Part shown: one piece after another, positions 8,240-15,998 of the stretch
Numbering within the stretch: position 1 is the stretch's first letter
How the letters are laid out: every line of letters begins with the position of its first letter
Assembly (NCBI GenBank): GCA_964637705.1
Contig: CAZWVM010000011.1
Span: forward strand, 1-33,775
Direction of reading: 5' to 3'
Source of the DNA: CAZWVM01 sp964637705
GTDB lineage: Bacteria > UBA8481
DNA length: 33,775 nucleotides
Notes under the pieces: generated by a model
What the model saw: the letters and a program-made list of their open reading frames with translations, nothing else
Told to the model about the DNA's origin: nothing
The model's database searches: none
Position numbers and translations under genes: made by a program

Positions 8240-8731
8240 CTACGGGATCCACCCCGGCAGGGCGGCCGCCTCCTTCACCCAGGCGATCATCTCTTCCTCG
8301 TCGAATTCGTCCTCGTGGATGTCGATCCAGCGGGCGTCCCCGCTCTTCGGCGTCCCGCCGGGCGGAACGGGGCGGAGCGCGGCGCCGCGGAAGAAGGTCA
8401 CCTTGACGTAGCGCGTGAAGACGTGCATCCCCAGGAACCATCCCTGCCCCTCGACGCCATAGAGCGGCGAGTTCCACTTCACGGCCTTCCGGACGCCAGG
8501 CACGATGCGCGCGACGAGCGCGTCGAGGCGCTCCCCGAGCCCGCGCTTCCACCCGGGCATCGCCGCGATGTAAGCCTGGACCGGGGCATCGCCGTCGGCC
8601 TTGGCGATCTGGGGGTTGCCTCCCGAGAGAAGGACGACGCCCGTTCCTTCACCCTTGCGCGCCGTCGTTCCGCTCGCCGCCCGCTTCGCCGGCCCGGCCG
8701 CCTTACCCTTTCCTGTCGTTCTCTTCGCCAT
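8240..8731 (-). CDS. DUF1801 domain protein
   Basis: A 163-residue soluble protein. The first ~40 residues are a low-complexity basic tail rich in Lys, Gly, Ala and Thr. The rest matches DUF1801 (YdhG-like fold): VQAYIAAMPGWKRGLGERLDALVARIVPGVRKAVKWNSPLYGVEGQ, then TRYVKVTFFRGAAL. The KWNSPLYG segment is characteristic. The C-terminus has an acidic helix (HEDEFDEEEMIAWVKEA). No biochemical role is established for the family. ATG 8731 is chosen because it lies seven bases after a well-placed promoter; a longer open frame to 8857 would run through that promoter. The gene is monocistronic and divergent from the antiporter. Confidence 0.85.
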   Translation of the reverse strand: MAKRTTGKGKAAGPAKRAASGTTARKGEGTGVVLLSGGNPQIAKADGDAPVQAYIAAMPGWKRGLGERLDALVARIVPGVRKAVKWNSPLYGVEGQGWFLGMHVFTRYVKVTFFRGAALRPVPPGGTPKSGDARWIDIHEDEFDEEEMIAWVKEAAALPGWIP

Positions 8732-8738
8732 GAGAGGA

Positions 8739-8767
8739 ATTCTCCCGCCGACGTCCCGATCCGTCAA
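8739..8767 (-). promoter_or_regulatory. Promoter of the DUF1801 gene
   Basis: TTGACG (8767-8762), a 17-base spacer, then GAGAAT (8744-8739), with ATG seven bases later at 8731. The -35 matches consensus at five of six bases and the spacing is optimal. The predicted transcript begins at or within a base of the start codon. Confidence 0.6.
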
Positions 8768-8791
8768 CCGCCGCACGCGGCGTTTCCAGGG

Positions 8792-8819
8792 TTGAATCTC
8801 CCGGCCGGAGAAGCATAAT
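8792..8819 (+). promoter_or_regulatory. Promoter of the antiporter gene
   Basis: TTGAAT (8792-8797), a 16-base spacer, then CATAAT (8814-8819), followed by six bases and the ATG at 8826. Both hexamers are strong matches, and the geometry again gives a leaderless mRNA. It lies 25 bases from the divergent DUF1801 promoter. Confidence 0.65.
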
Positions 8820-8825
8820 CGGCTC

Positions 8826-10829
8826 ATGCCGCGCCTGCTCGTCGATATCGTGATCATCTGCGCGCTCTCCGTCGTCGTCGTCTACCTCGCCTACCGGGTC
8901 CGCCTGCCCTCGATCGTAGGCTTCCTGCTGACCGGCGTCATCGCCGGTCCCCACGGGCTCGCGCTCGTTCACGCGGTGCACGAGGTCGAGATCCTGGCCG
9001 AGATCGGGGTCATCCTCCTGCTCTTCGTCATCGGCATCGAGTTCTCGCTCGAGCGTCTCTCCCGAATCCGCCGGGTCGCGGTGGGCGGCGGCGCGATCCA
9101 GGTCGTCCTCACCATCCTGGCCGGTTTCGGCCTCTGGCGCTTCGCGGGCGGATCCGCCTCCACGGCCTGGCTCGTCGGCTTCTGCCTCGCGATCAGTTCC
9201 ACGGCCATCGTGCTCCCGGTCCTGGAATCGAGAGGCGAGTCGTCGAGTCCCCAGGGGCAGATCACCATCGGCATCAACATCTTCCAGGATCTCTCCACGA
9301 TCCCCATGATGCTCCTGCTGCCGCTGCTCGCCGATCGCGGAGAGGGCGATCCGGTGCTGACGCTCCTCGCGGTCCTGGCGAAGGCCGCGCTCGTCGTCAC
9401 GCTCGTCTTCGTCCTCGCGCGCCGCATCGTGCCGACGCTTTTACGATCGGTCGCCGCCGCGCGCAGCCGCGATCTCTTCCTCCTCACGATCCTCTTGATC
9501 GGCGCCGCCGTCGTGGGGATCTCCCAATGGCTCGGTCTCTCCCTCGCGCTCGGCGCCTTCCTCGCCGGGCTCATCATCTCGGAGACGGAATACAGCCACG
9601 AGGCCTTCGGATCGCTGCGCCCCTTGCGGGACGTCTTCACGTCTTTCTTCTTCGTCTCGATCGGAATGCTCCTCGACGTCCGCGTCTTCGCCGCCGCCCC
9701 CGTGGCGATCGCCGAGTCGGCCCTCGCGATCCTGGCCGCCAAGGCCCTCATCGCGGCGGCGGCCGTCCTGGCCCTCGGCTTCCCCCCGCGCATCGCGATC
9801 CTGGCGGGTTGCGCCCTCTCGCCGGTCAGCGAATTCTCCTTCATCCTGGCGGGAGCGGGACTGGATCTCGGCCTCATCGCCGGCTCCGATTACCAGCGCG
9901 CCCTCGCGGCGGCGATCCTCTCCATGGCCGCGGCCCCCCTGGCGATCGCCGCCTCGCCGCGCCTCGCCGACCTCGTCACCCGGCTCGGGCCCCTGGCGTC
10001 CTGGGAGTCGCGGCGCCGGGACCGCCTGCGGCCGGACGCGGGCCGCGAAGCTCTCTCCGACCACCTGCTCGTCGTCGGCTACGGTCTCAACGGCCGCAAC
10101 GTGGCCCGCGCCGCCACCGCCGCCGGCATCCCCTTCGCGGTCATCGAGATGAATCCCGAGACGGTCGCGCGCGAAAGAAAGGAGGGCCTGCCGATCCACT
10201 ACGGCGACGCCGCGCAGGAATCGCTCCTGGAAACCCTCCACGTGCGCGAGGCCCGCGTCGCGGTGATCGCCATCTCAGACCCGCAGGCGACCCTGCGCAT
10301 CGTCGCCGCCATACGCCGCATCAATCCCGTCCTGCATCTCGTCGTCAGGACGCGCTACGTGAGCGAGGTCGAGGCGCTCGCTCGCGCGGGCGCCGACGAG
10401 GTGATCCCGGAGGAGTTCGAGACATCGATCGAGATCTTCACGCGGGTCCTCGCGCGCTACCTCGTGCCGCGGGAGACCGCGCGGAAGCTCGAGGAGGAGA
10501 TCCGGTCCGGGGCCTACGAGATGCTCCGGGGCGCGGGTGCGCGCGGAGCCGCGCTCGCGGAACTCGGCCGCGTGCTTCCCGACGTCGAGATCGAGACCGT
10601 GACGGTCGAGGCGGGGTGCGAGGTCGAGGGGTGGACGATCGCGGAAGCGGATTTCCGGCGCGTGCACGCCGTGACGCTCCTCGCCATCCGCCGGGGCGAG
10701 ACCGTCATCGCGAACCCGGCGGCCTCGGAGCGCATCCTCGCCGGTGACGTGCTCGTCCTTCTCGGGCACCCAGAGCGGATCTTCTCCGTCAGCGGGCTCC
10801 TTCTCAATCGGCCCGGCGCCGAGATCTGA
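8826..10829 (+). CDS. KefB/CPA2-type cation:proton antiporter with RCK (TrkA) domains
   Basis: A 667-residue inner-membrane protein. Residues ~1-395 are a CPA2 Na+/H+ or K+/H+ antiporter domain with many membrane spans (VGFLLTGVIAGPHGL, LLLFVIGIEFSLERL, CLAISSTAIVLPVL, GINIFQDLSTIPMMLLLP). Residues ~412-530 are an RCK-N/TrkA-N Rossmann domain (HLLVVGYGLNGRNVA, ending in the acidic VIEMN and the YGDAAQ segment). Residues ~575-660 fit RCK-C. It resembles KefB/KefC and YbaL. The likely role is K+ or Na+ exchange for protons, gated by a nucleotide or similar ligand at the RCK domain; the ion cannot be told from sequence. The last 26 bases overlap the convergent aminotransferase gene. Confidence 0.92.
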   Translation: MPRLLVDIVIICALSVVVVYLAYRVRLPSIVGFLLTGVIAGPHGLALVHAVHEVEILAEIGVILLLFVIGIEFSLERLSRIRRVAVGGGAIQVVLTILAGFGLWRFAGGSASTAWLVGFCLAISSTAIVLPVLESRGESSSPQGQITIGINIFQDLSTIPMMLLLPLLADRGEGDPVLTLLAVLAKAALVVTLVFVLARRIVPTLLRSVAAARSRDLFLLTILLIGAAVVGISQWLGLSLALGAFLAGLIISETEYSHEAFGSLRPLRDVFTSFFFVSIGMLLDVRVFAAAPVAIAESALAILAAKALIAAAAVLALGFPPRIAILAGCALSPVSEFSFILAGAGLDLGLIAGSDYQRALAAAILSMAAAPLAIAASPRLADLVTRLGPLASWESRRRDRLRPDAGREALSDHLLVVGYGLNGRNVARAATAAGIPFAVIEMNPETVARERKEGLPIHYGDAAQESLLETLHVREARVAVIAISDPQATLRIVAAIRRINPVLHLVVRTRYVSEVEALARAGADEVIPEEFETSIEIFTRVLARYLVPRETARKLEEEIRSGAYEMLRGAGARGAALAELGRVLPDVEIETVTVEAGCEVEGWTIAEADFRRVHAVTLLAIRRGETVIANPAASERILAGDVLVLLGHPERIFSVSGLLLNRPGAEI

Positions 10830-11955
10830 CCGGAGGTTCCCCGGCGAGCGCCCGCGCCGCCTCCTCGATCTCCTCTTCCGTCGTGAACCATCCGAAGCTC
10901 AGTCTCACCGTCCCGCCGGGAAACGTCCCCATCGTGCGGTGAGCCCCGGGGGCGCAGTGGAGGCCTCCCCTCGCGGCGATGCCCGCGCGATCGAGCCGCT
11001 CGATAAGGTCCGACGAGGAGAGTCCATTCACGGTAAGGGAGACGATCCCGTGCGACGACATGGGCCCGTGGATCCGGACGCCGGGAAGCGCGCCCAGGAC
11101 CTCGCGCGCGCGGCGCGTCAGGGCCTCGATGCGAGCCTCGATGCGGTCCACGCCCGTCGCCCGGATGAATTCCAGGGCCGCGCGCAAGCCCGCGATCCCG
11201 CAGAGGTTCGGCGTGCCCGACTCCATCGCGTCCGGCCAGGATTCGGGCTGTCGCTCCTCGGATGACCGCGATCCCGTACCGCCGAAGAGAAGAGGCCTCA
11301 CCGGCACGCCTTCGCGCACGTAGAGCAATCCCGATCCGGTCGGCCCGAGGAGCCCCTTGTGGCCCGAGGCGCAGAAACCGTCGACGATACCGGCCGAATC
11401 CGCGAGAGGCAGGGTGCCGGCCGCCTGGGCGGCGTCGAGGCAGAAGAGCGCACCGGCCTCGCGCGCCAGGCACGCCATCTCGGGCCACGGAAAAACCGTT
11501 CCCGTGACGTTCGAGACCGCGGTCGTCATGACCATTCTCGGCCTCTCGGCGAGCCGGGCGCGGTAATCGTCGAGGTCGGGCGCCAGGTCCGGGCCGCACC
11601 GGAATCGCGCCACGCGCACGCCTCGCTCCTCTTCCAGGAAGGATAACGGCCGCATCACCGAGTTGTGCTCGCAGGAGGAGACGAGGACGGAGTCGCCGGG
11701 CGCAAGCAGGCCCTGCAGCAGGATGTTGAGCGACTGAGTCGCACCGGAGGTGAAGACCACGCGCGACGTATCGACCACTCCGAGAAGGCTCGCCGCGAGG
11801 TTCCTCGTCTCGAAGAGAAGCCGGCTGGCCGCGATCGATCCGTCGTGCGAGGCCCGGTTCGCGTTGCCGGCCTCCTCCTCCAGGTGTCGCCGGACCGCCT
11901 CCGAGACCCCCGGCGCCTTGGGAAAGGAGGTGGCGGCGTTGTCGAGGTAGATCAC
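10804..11955 (-). CDS. Class V aminotransferase / cysteine desulfurase-like protein of the yqeB-yqeC set
   Basis: A 383-residue PLP enzyme related to NifS/CsdA: MIYLDNAATSFPKAPGV, then FTSGATQSLN, LDAAQAAG, and the PLP lysine in SGHKGLLGP (Lys200). Near the C-terminus is ARGGLHCAPGAHRTMGTFPGGTVRLSFGWF, with a Cys in the region where desulfurases carry their active Cys. It matches the EF2568-type aminotransferase group known to travel with yqeB, yqeC and selD in genomes with selenium-dependent molybdenum hydroxylases. It may mobilise selenium from selenocysteine or sulfur from cysteine; this is inferred. The GTG start at 11955 overlaps the yqeC stop by 4 bases. It is the last gene of the three-gene operon. 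Confidence 0.88.
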   Translation of the reverse strand: MIYLDNAATSFPKAPGVSEAVRRHLEEEAGNANRASHDGSIAASRLLFETRNLAASLLGVVDTSRVVFTSGATQSLNILLQGLLAPGDSVLVSSCEHNSVMRPLSFLEEERGVRVARFRCGPDLAPDLDDYRARLAERPRMVMTTAVSNVTGTVFPWPEMACLAREAGALFCLDAAQAAGTLPLADSAGIVDGFCASGHKGLLGPTGSGLLYVREGVPVRPLLFGGTGSRSSEERQPESWPDAMESGTPNLCGIAGLRAALEFIRATGVDRIEARIEALTRRAREVLGALPGVRIHGPMSSHGIVSLTVNGLSSSDLIERLDRAGIAARGGLHCAPGAHRTMGTFPGGTVRLSFGWFTTEEEIEEAARALAGEPPVRSRRRAD

Positions 11956-12692
11956 GAGAGCCGCTCCAGGAGCCCGGAGCGCACGTCGCCGGCGACGACG
12001 CGCTCCACGCGCGGCGATCGCCCGATTCGCTCCGCCGTCTCGCGCACGCGATCGTCGAAGGCCTCCGGCATGACGCGGTTGAGGAGGACCGTCACGGAGG
12101 CGGACGAGGGCACGGCGCCCAGGTGGTCCTCGAGAATGACCCGAGCGACGAGCGACGGGTCGAGCAAGGTTCCCGAGGCAACGCTGAAGCGCGAGGCAAG
12201 AAGAGCGCCGCGATGAACGGTTTCGTCTCCGAGAGGCTCACCGATCACGTCGGCCCCGACGAGGACGATCACGCGGTCGGCCGACGGGCAGACCACGGGC
12301 TCGTGATCCGCGTGGGCCTTCAGCGGCCGCCCGGCACTTCCGTCCGCCTCGACGATGACGAGATCGGCGACCGCCGCGGCGCGAAGCGACTCCAGCTCTC
12401 CCGCGCCGAAACCGACCAGCTTCCCGGTCTCCGTCTCCCGGCCGCGCGCCACCGTGACGTGCCGGTGCGCTGCGAGCGCCCCGCGAACCCGCGCCGGGTC
12501 GATCTCCCCTTCCAGGATCGCCGGCGAATCACCGGACGACGGGGGCAGGATCCTCGTCGTCGTCGTCGTGACGACACGCCGCCCGGACGCGACGGCCTCT
12601 CGAGCCAGTGCGAACATCAGCGTCGTCTTTCCCCCGCCGCCGATCAGGTGAGGGAAAAGCGCGCCGGGTGCGAGGAGGTCAAGGAGGTTCAC
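11952..12692 (-). CDS. yqeC: Selenium-dependent molybdenum hydroxylase accessory protein YqeC
   Basis: A 246-residue P-loop protein matching YqeC: N-terminus NLLDLLAPGALFPHLIGGGGKTTLMF with the P-loop GGGGKTT at 18-24, then VVTTTTTRILPP, VIVEADGSAGRPLKAH (acidic plus substrate-binding region), EPVVCPSADRVIVLVGADVIG, and VTVLLNRVMPEA. YqeC is one of the markers of the labile selenium cofactor trait, found with YqeB and an orphan or shared SelD. Its exact reaction is unknown. The start is GTG 12692, whose GTGA overlaps the yqeB stop; the longer open frame upstream has no family similarity. The gene then overlaps the aminotransferase start by 4 bases. Confidence 0.92.
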   Translation of the reverse strand: MNLLDLLAPGALFPHLIGGGGKTTLMFALAREAVASGRRVVTTTTTRILPPSSGDSPAILEGEIDPARVRGALAAHRHVTVARGRETETGKLVGFGAGELESLRAAAVADLVIVEADGSAGRPLKAHADHEPVVCPSADRVIVLVGADVIGEPLGDETVHRGALLASRFSVASGTLLDPSLVARVILEDHLGAVPSSASVTVLLNRVMPEAFDDRVRETAERIGRSPRVERVVAGDVRSGLLERLS

Positions 12693-13492
12693 AGGCGCCC
12701 GGCGCGGCGGGCGAGAATGCACTCGAGGACTCCGCCCGAGATGGCGCGCGTCTTGTCCGTCAAAGTGAAGCAGTGGCTCCTCCGCGCGCGCGGATCGACG
12801 TCGCCGAGCTTGGTGCCGGCGGAGACGTCGAGCCCCGAGCGCAGGACGCCGCGCAGGATGCCGTCGATCGAGGCGACGACCTCCCGGCCCGCGACCGTCC
12901 CGATCGTCGCCCCGGCCTTCACCTCGTCGCCGATCCGACACGAGGCGTCGAAGCGGCCGTCGATCGGCGCGCGGATGACGCGCTCCGATGCGAAGCCCGC
13001 GATGAGACCCGGCGTTCCCGTGTCCGGTTCCGCCTCGCCCTCGGTGATCACGCGCCCCAGGTCGTGCCCGCGATTCGTTTCGACGACCGCGTGGCAGTGA
13101 ATCCCGGCCCGGAATCCCGGCCCCAGCCCGATGACGAGGGGCGCGTCGGTGATCCTCGTCTCGATGTCGCGCTTCTTGAGGCGGGCATCGACGAGGACGC
13201 CGGGCGAAAGAGCGGCGCCCGCATGGCCGTCCGGATCGACGATGACGGGAATCCAGGATCCGTCCCAGTCACCGGGGACCGCATCGACCCGCCGAGCCGT
13301 GACTCCCTCGACTTCGGCGACCCCCTCATACACCGCCCGGGCGAAGGAGACGGCGAGGCGGACGGCGAGAGGCCGGGGAATCTCGGTCATGACGACGCGG
13401 AACCCCGCGCGGACGAGCCGGTGGGCGGTGCCGCTCGCGTGCTCACCCGCGCCGCGGACGAGCACCGGACCCTGAAAGGATGGCGCGTTCAT
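12689..13492 (-). CDS. yqeB: Selenium-dependent molybdenum hydroxylase accessory protein YqeB
   Basis: A 267-residue protein matching YqeB (EF2570-type maturation protein). It opens with a Rossmann-like segment, VLVRGAGEHASGTAHRLVRAGFRVVMTEIPRPLAVRL, then AVYEGVAEVEGVTARRV, VLVDARLKKRD, and VIGLGPGFRAGIHCHAVVETNRGHDLGRVI. A biotinyl/lipoyl-like beta region follows (RAPIDGRFDASCRIGDEVKAGATIGTVAG, then DGILRGVLRSGLDVSAGTKLGDVDPR). Family knowledge: YqeB is required or co-inherited with selenium-containing xanthine or purine hydroxylases; the mechanism is unresolved. It is the first gene of the yqeB-yqeC-aminotransferase operon, with its own promoter just upstream and only a weak ribosome binding site. 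Confidence 0.92.
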   Translation of the reverse strand: MNAPSFQGPVLVRGAGEHASGTAHRLVRAGFRVVMTEIPRPLAVRLAVSFARAVYEGVAEVEGVTARRVDAVPGDWDGSWIPVIVDPDGHAGAALSPGVLVDARLKKRDIETRITDAPLVIGLGPGFRAGIHCHAVVETNRGHDLGRVITEGEAEPDTGTPGLIAGFASERVIRAPIDGRFDASCRIGDEVKAGATIGTVAGREVVASIDGILRGVLRSGLDVSAGTKLGDVDPRARRSHCFTLTDKTRAISGGVLECILARRAGRL

Positions 13493-13508
13493 ACGTTATT
13501 CTCGCTCG

Positions 13509-13538
13509 AGTATATCGCCGAGAGGCCGCGCGATCCAA
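13509..13538 (-). promoter_or_regulatory. Predicted promoter of the yqeB operon
   Basis: TTGGAT (13538-13533), an 18-base spacer, then TATACT (13514-13509). The transcript would start about ten bases before ATG 13492. There is no clear Shine-Dalgarno site. An alternative GAGAAT lies five bases before the ATG. Confidence 0.45.
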
Positions 13539-13576
13539 TGCTTCCCCGATGCATGGGCGTGTCCGTGAACGCGGGT

Positions 13577-13593
13577 CGTTTCCCGGGGAAACG
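13577..13593. repeat. Perfect short inverted repeat between yqeB and the PilZ gene
   Basis: CGTTTCC-CGG-GGAAACG is a perfect 7-bp inverted repeat with a 3-base centre, 85 bases upstream of yqeB and 34 bases past the PilZ stop. It could be an operator or a hairpin. There is no T-tract on either strand, so it is not a standard terminator. Confidence 0.35.
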
Positions 13594-13626
13594 CCTCCGT
13601 GCCGCGAAACGCGCCGCGAGCGGGGC

Positions 13627-14580
13627 CTAGCTCTCCCGCGACCGGCTCGCCTTCAGGATCTCCCGGTGCAGGTCGTCGCGCTCCTGGATCGACATGTCGA
13701 CCAGTTCGCCGTGAGTCCCCTTCGCGTCGGTTCTCAGGATCCGTGCCGCGTGCAGGATCTCGCGCCCGGGAAACATGAGTTTGAGGCGGTAGAAGGCTCC
13801 CTCGCTCAATGCCGGGTTCGACTCGGCGAGGAAACCACCGGCCGAGAGATCGAGGATCCTAAGGGCGACGGGCGCCGTTTCGCCGCCTCCGGTGCCGGCG
13901 AGAACCGCCTCGGCGCGAATCGTCAGGCTCTCGCGGTGGAACTCCCTCGCTTCGCGTCTCCTGAGACCGGGCGCGTGCTCGAGTTCCACGCGTACCACGC
14001 GATCCTTCGATATCGAACGCACGACAGTGTCGAAGTGATAGAACCCGTCCGTCTCCCGCCAGAAGGAGACGCGCACGGCCGCGCCACGGCCCAGGTCGCC
14101 GGCCGCGTCGTCCGGAGCCTTGACGACAATCCTCGTCTCGTCGATGTCGAGAATCCCGCACTTCCATACGCGGTTCGCGACCTCGATCGTCACATCCTGG
14201 CCGATCGCGCATTCCCGGGTGGACCTCAGCCTGTGCCCCGCGCTCGGACCGCGGAAGCCGCCCTTCTCGCGGATTCCCTTGAGAACCTCCGGTTTCACGC
14301 CCTCCTTGAGCATACGCTCGACGTGCGCTTCGAAGGCGTGCAACCCCGGGATCTCGCCCGACTCCAGGACCATCCGGCGCCAGACGCGTTCCTCCGACGG
14401 GTTCATCCCTCCCTCCTCGGAACGCTGTCGTGCGCGGGTGAGCAGGGCGGTGCGAACCTCTTTCCGGGCACGCCGCTCGTCCCACGCGGAGAGCATGAGG
14501 AGAAGGGTGAGAGGGACGAGAACCAGGAGAAGGGCGATCATCAGCTCCTGTTGAGTCAACTCCGGCCAGACGACCTGCAT
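13627..14580 (-). CDS. Membrane-anchored PilZ domain protein (c-di-GMP receptor)
   Basis: A 317-residue protein. Residues 12-31 are a single membrane span (ELMIALLLVLVPLTLLLML), followed by a charged, helical linker to ~120. Residues ~125-200 resemble the YcgR/PilZN beta domain (IGQDVTIEVANRVWKCGILDIDETRIVVKAPD). A PilZ domain follows, with the c-di-GMP motif RRREARE at 207-213 and DLSAGGF at 244-250. Both halves of the RxxxR...(D/N)xSxxG signature are intact, so it should bind c-di-GMP. It may link that signal to the pili encoded further along, or to surface traits; this is inferred. The start is firm: GGGAGGTGA lies eight bases before ATG 14580, with an extended -10 upstream. Confidence 0.88.
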   Translation of the reverse strand: MQVVWPELTQQELMIALLLVLVPLTLLLMLSAWDERRARKEVRTALLTRARQRSEEGGMNPSEERVWRRMVLESGEIPGLHAFEAHVERMLKEGVKPEVLKGIREKGGFRGPSAGHRLRSTRECAIGQDVTIEVANRVWKCGILDIDETRIVVKAPDDAAGDLGRGAAVRVSFWRETDGFYHFDTVVRSISKDRVVRVELEHAPGLRRREAREFHRESLTIRAEAVLAGTGGGETAPVALRILDLSAGGFLAESNPALSEGAFYRLKLMFPGREILHAARILRTDAKGTHGELVDMSIQERDDLHREILKASRSRES

Positions 14581-14604
14581 GATCGCTCACCTCCCCCGTC
14601 CCCC

Positions 14605-14613
14605 ATTCTAGCA
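14605..14613 (-). promoter_or_regulatory. Extended -10 promoter of the PilZ gene
   Basis: The minus strand reads TGCTAGAAT, a consensus extended -10 (TGnTANNNT), about 24 bases before ATG 14580. The leader carries the purine-rich GGGAGGTGA Shine-Dalgarno site. The -35 region is poor, as is usual with extended -10 promoters. This gene has a normal leader, unlike several neighbours. Confidence 0.55.
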
Positions 14614-14683
14614 AAGATCAACGGCTTTTGCCCGGTCATGATCGGGATGAAAACCGGTCGAGACGGGCGACGCGAACGTGGGG

Positions 14684-15034
14684 CTAGCGCTTCGGGAAGC
14701 GCGCCAGCAGCCGCCGGACGGCATCCGCGGTCATGGTTCCCCAGGCGCGGTCGCGCAGGGCGATGAATTCGTCGAGCAGTTTACGCGCGACCGGCGTGAG
14801 TCTCGCTCCGCCCCGCGCGCGCCCCCCCTTCTCGCGGACGAGCGCCGGACGCTCAAGCGCTTTCTCCAGCGTCCGGATGATGCGCCACGCCTTGGAATAG
14901 GCCATGCCCATGCCCCGCGCGGCCTCCGCGATCGATCCCGTCTCGTCGATGCGCGCCAGCAGTTCCGCGATCCCGTCCCCGAAGACGCGGCTTCCCTTCT
15001 CATCGAGCACCCTCAGCGTGACAACGATTCTCAT
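14684..15034 (-). CDS. ModE-type winged-helix regulator (DNA-binding domain only)
   Basis: A 116-residue protein matching the N-terminal DNA-binding domain of ModE, the molybdate-responsive regulator: VFGDGIAELLARIDETGSIAEAARGMGMAYSKAWRIIRTLEKALERPALVREKGGRARGGARLTPVARKLL. The helix-turn-helix is SIAEAARGMGMAYSKAWRII. There is no molybdate-binding MOP/TOBE domain, so it may sense nothing itself or use a partner. ATG 15034 overlaps the stop of the radical SAM gene by 4 bases (ATGA). A ModE-like factor next to genes for molybdenum hydroxylase maturation suggests control of molybdenum or hydroxylase genes; the target is inferred. Open frame continuing upstream to 15310 is antisense-like read-through and is not used. 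Confidence 0.85.
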   Translation of the reverse strand: MRIVVTLRVLDEKGSRVFGDGIAELLARIDETGSIAEAARGMGMAYSKAWRIIRTLEKALERPALVREKGGRARGGARLTPVARKLLDEFIALRDRAWGTMTADAVRRLLARFPKR

Positions 15035-15846
15035 GGTGAGAGTCTCCCCAACGCGGGCGACGGTGGCAAGAGCGGATCGCTCCCCCTCGTCCCGGCCGCC
15101 GGGTGGGCGTCGAAGAGTTCCGTGAGCCGCGCCCGCACCTTCGAGGCGAAGCTCTTCGTCAGGACCACGCCGAGCCCCGCCGCCCTCATGGGGTCGGCCG
15201 CAAGATCGTAGTGGTTCAAGGCCGAGATCATATACGAATCGACATGAGGTGCGATCAGCTCGTGGTATCGCTCCGGATTCATGGGCAGGAGCGGCGCCAC
15301 GAAGACCCACGTGGAGATGCCGGCCTCATGGAGCCGCGCCAGGGCCCCGATGCGCGACTCGATCGAAGGCGCGTTCGGCTCGATCCGGCGGCGCACGCGA
15401 TCGTTCTCCGTCGGGATGCTCATTCCCACCGTGGCGCCCGCATCCCTGAGCAGCTCGAGGTCCCGGAGGACGAGCGGCGAGCGCGTGAGAATCCCGATCT
15501 CCCAGCCGTAGGCCGCCAGCGACTCCACGCACCGCCGCGTCAGCTCATGTCGCTTCTCCGCCGGCTGGTAGGGGTCGCAGACGCTGGAGAGCATGACGCT
15601 CCCGGGCGGCTTGCGCCGCCGTGACAATTCTCCCGCCAGGACCTCGACGAGGTTCTCCTTCACGAGGACGTAAGAACCCCACGGCTCCGCCAGCGTCCCG
15701 TCGCCGCGCCCCATGAGCGGCGCGTAGCAGTAGGCGCATCCGTGGGCGCAACCTCGGTAGGGGTTGACGACATATTCGACGCCGCCGATCCGCGACCGGG
15801 TGAGGGCGGTCTTCACCCGGACGATTCCCTCGCGCACGATTCCCAT
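15031..15846 (-). CDS. SplB-like radical SAM protein
   Basis: A 271-residue radical SAM protein of the SPL/Rv2578c-like group. The [4Fe-4S] motif is CAHGCAYC (Cys33, Cys37, Cys40) after NPYRGC. Other marks are VKENLVEVL, GSVMLSSVCDPYQPAEKRHELTR, IGILTRSPLVLRDLELL, VGMSIPTENDRVRRRIEPNAPS and FVAPLLPMNPERYHELI. Members are annotated as spore photoproduct lyase-like or DNA repair photolyases, but most have no proven substrate. It is the first gene of a two-gene operon with the ModE-like regulator. The start ATG 15846 lies six bases after a TAGACT hexamer, giving another leaderless geometry. Confidence 0.88.
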   Translation of the reverse strand: MGIVREGIVRVKTALTRSRIGGVEYVVNPYRGCAHGCAYCYAPLMGRGDGTLAEPWGSYVLVKENLVEVLAGELSRRRKPPGSVMLSSVCDPYQPAEKRHELTRRCVESLAAYGWEIGILTRSPLVLRDLELLRDAGATVGMSIPTENDRVRRRIEPNAPSIESRIGALARLHEAGISTWVFVAPLLPMNPERYHELIAPHVDSYMISALNHYDLAADPMRAAGLGVVLTKSFASKVRARLTELFDAHPAAGTRGSDPLLPPSPALGRLSP

Positions 15847-15852
15847 GACGGC

Positions 15853-15858
15853 AGTCTA
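15853..15858 (-). promoter_or_regulatory. -10 element of the radical SAM - modE operon
   Basis: The minus strand reads GGTGTAGACT, then GCCGTC, then ATG at 15846. A weak -35 (CTGTGA) lies 17 bases upstream. The transcript is predicted to be leaderless. Confidence 0.5.
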
Positions 15859-15946
15859 CACCGCGGCCCGCGACCTCACAGCCGACATCGCCCGAGGGCG
15901 AACGGCCCGGCAGCGTGCCCCGTGGAATCCCGGAGCCGTGCTATTT

Positions 15947-15973
15947 TCTCTGTGCCCTCCGTGATCTCTGTGG
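15947..15973. repeat. Three 9-base tandem units of a CTCTGTG-type dispersed repeat
   Basis: Three consecutive 9-mers TCTCTGTGC, CCTCCGTGA and TCTCTGTGG make a 27-base tandem array, followed by TTAAATA. From memory, CCACAGAG-type segments with this period recur between genes in many unrelated bacteria. It lies between the radical SAM promoter and the deaminase start. The following TTAAAT could serve as a -10. Confidence 0.55.
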
Positions 15974-15998
15974 TTAAATACCGCCAGAGGTGAGCGAC

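Noticed and set aside
13577..13593. Terminator for the PilZ gene
   Set aside because: The hairpin is perfect but short and has no T-tract on either strand.
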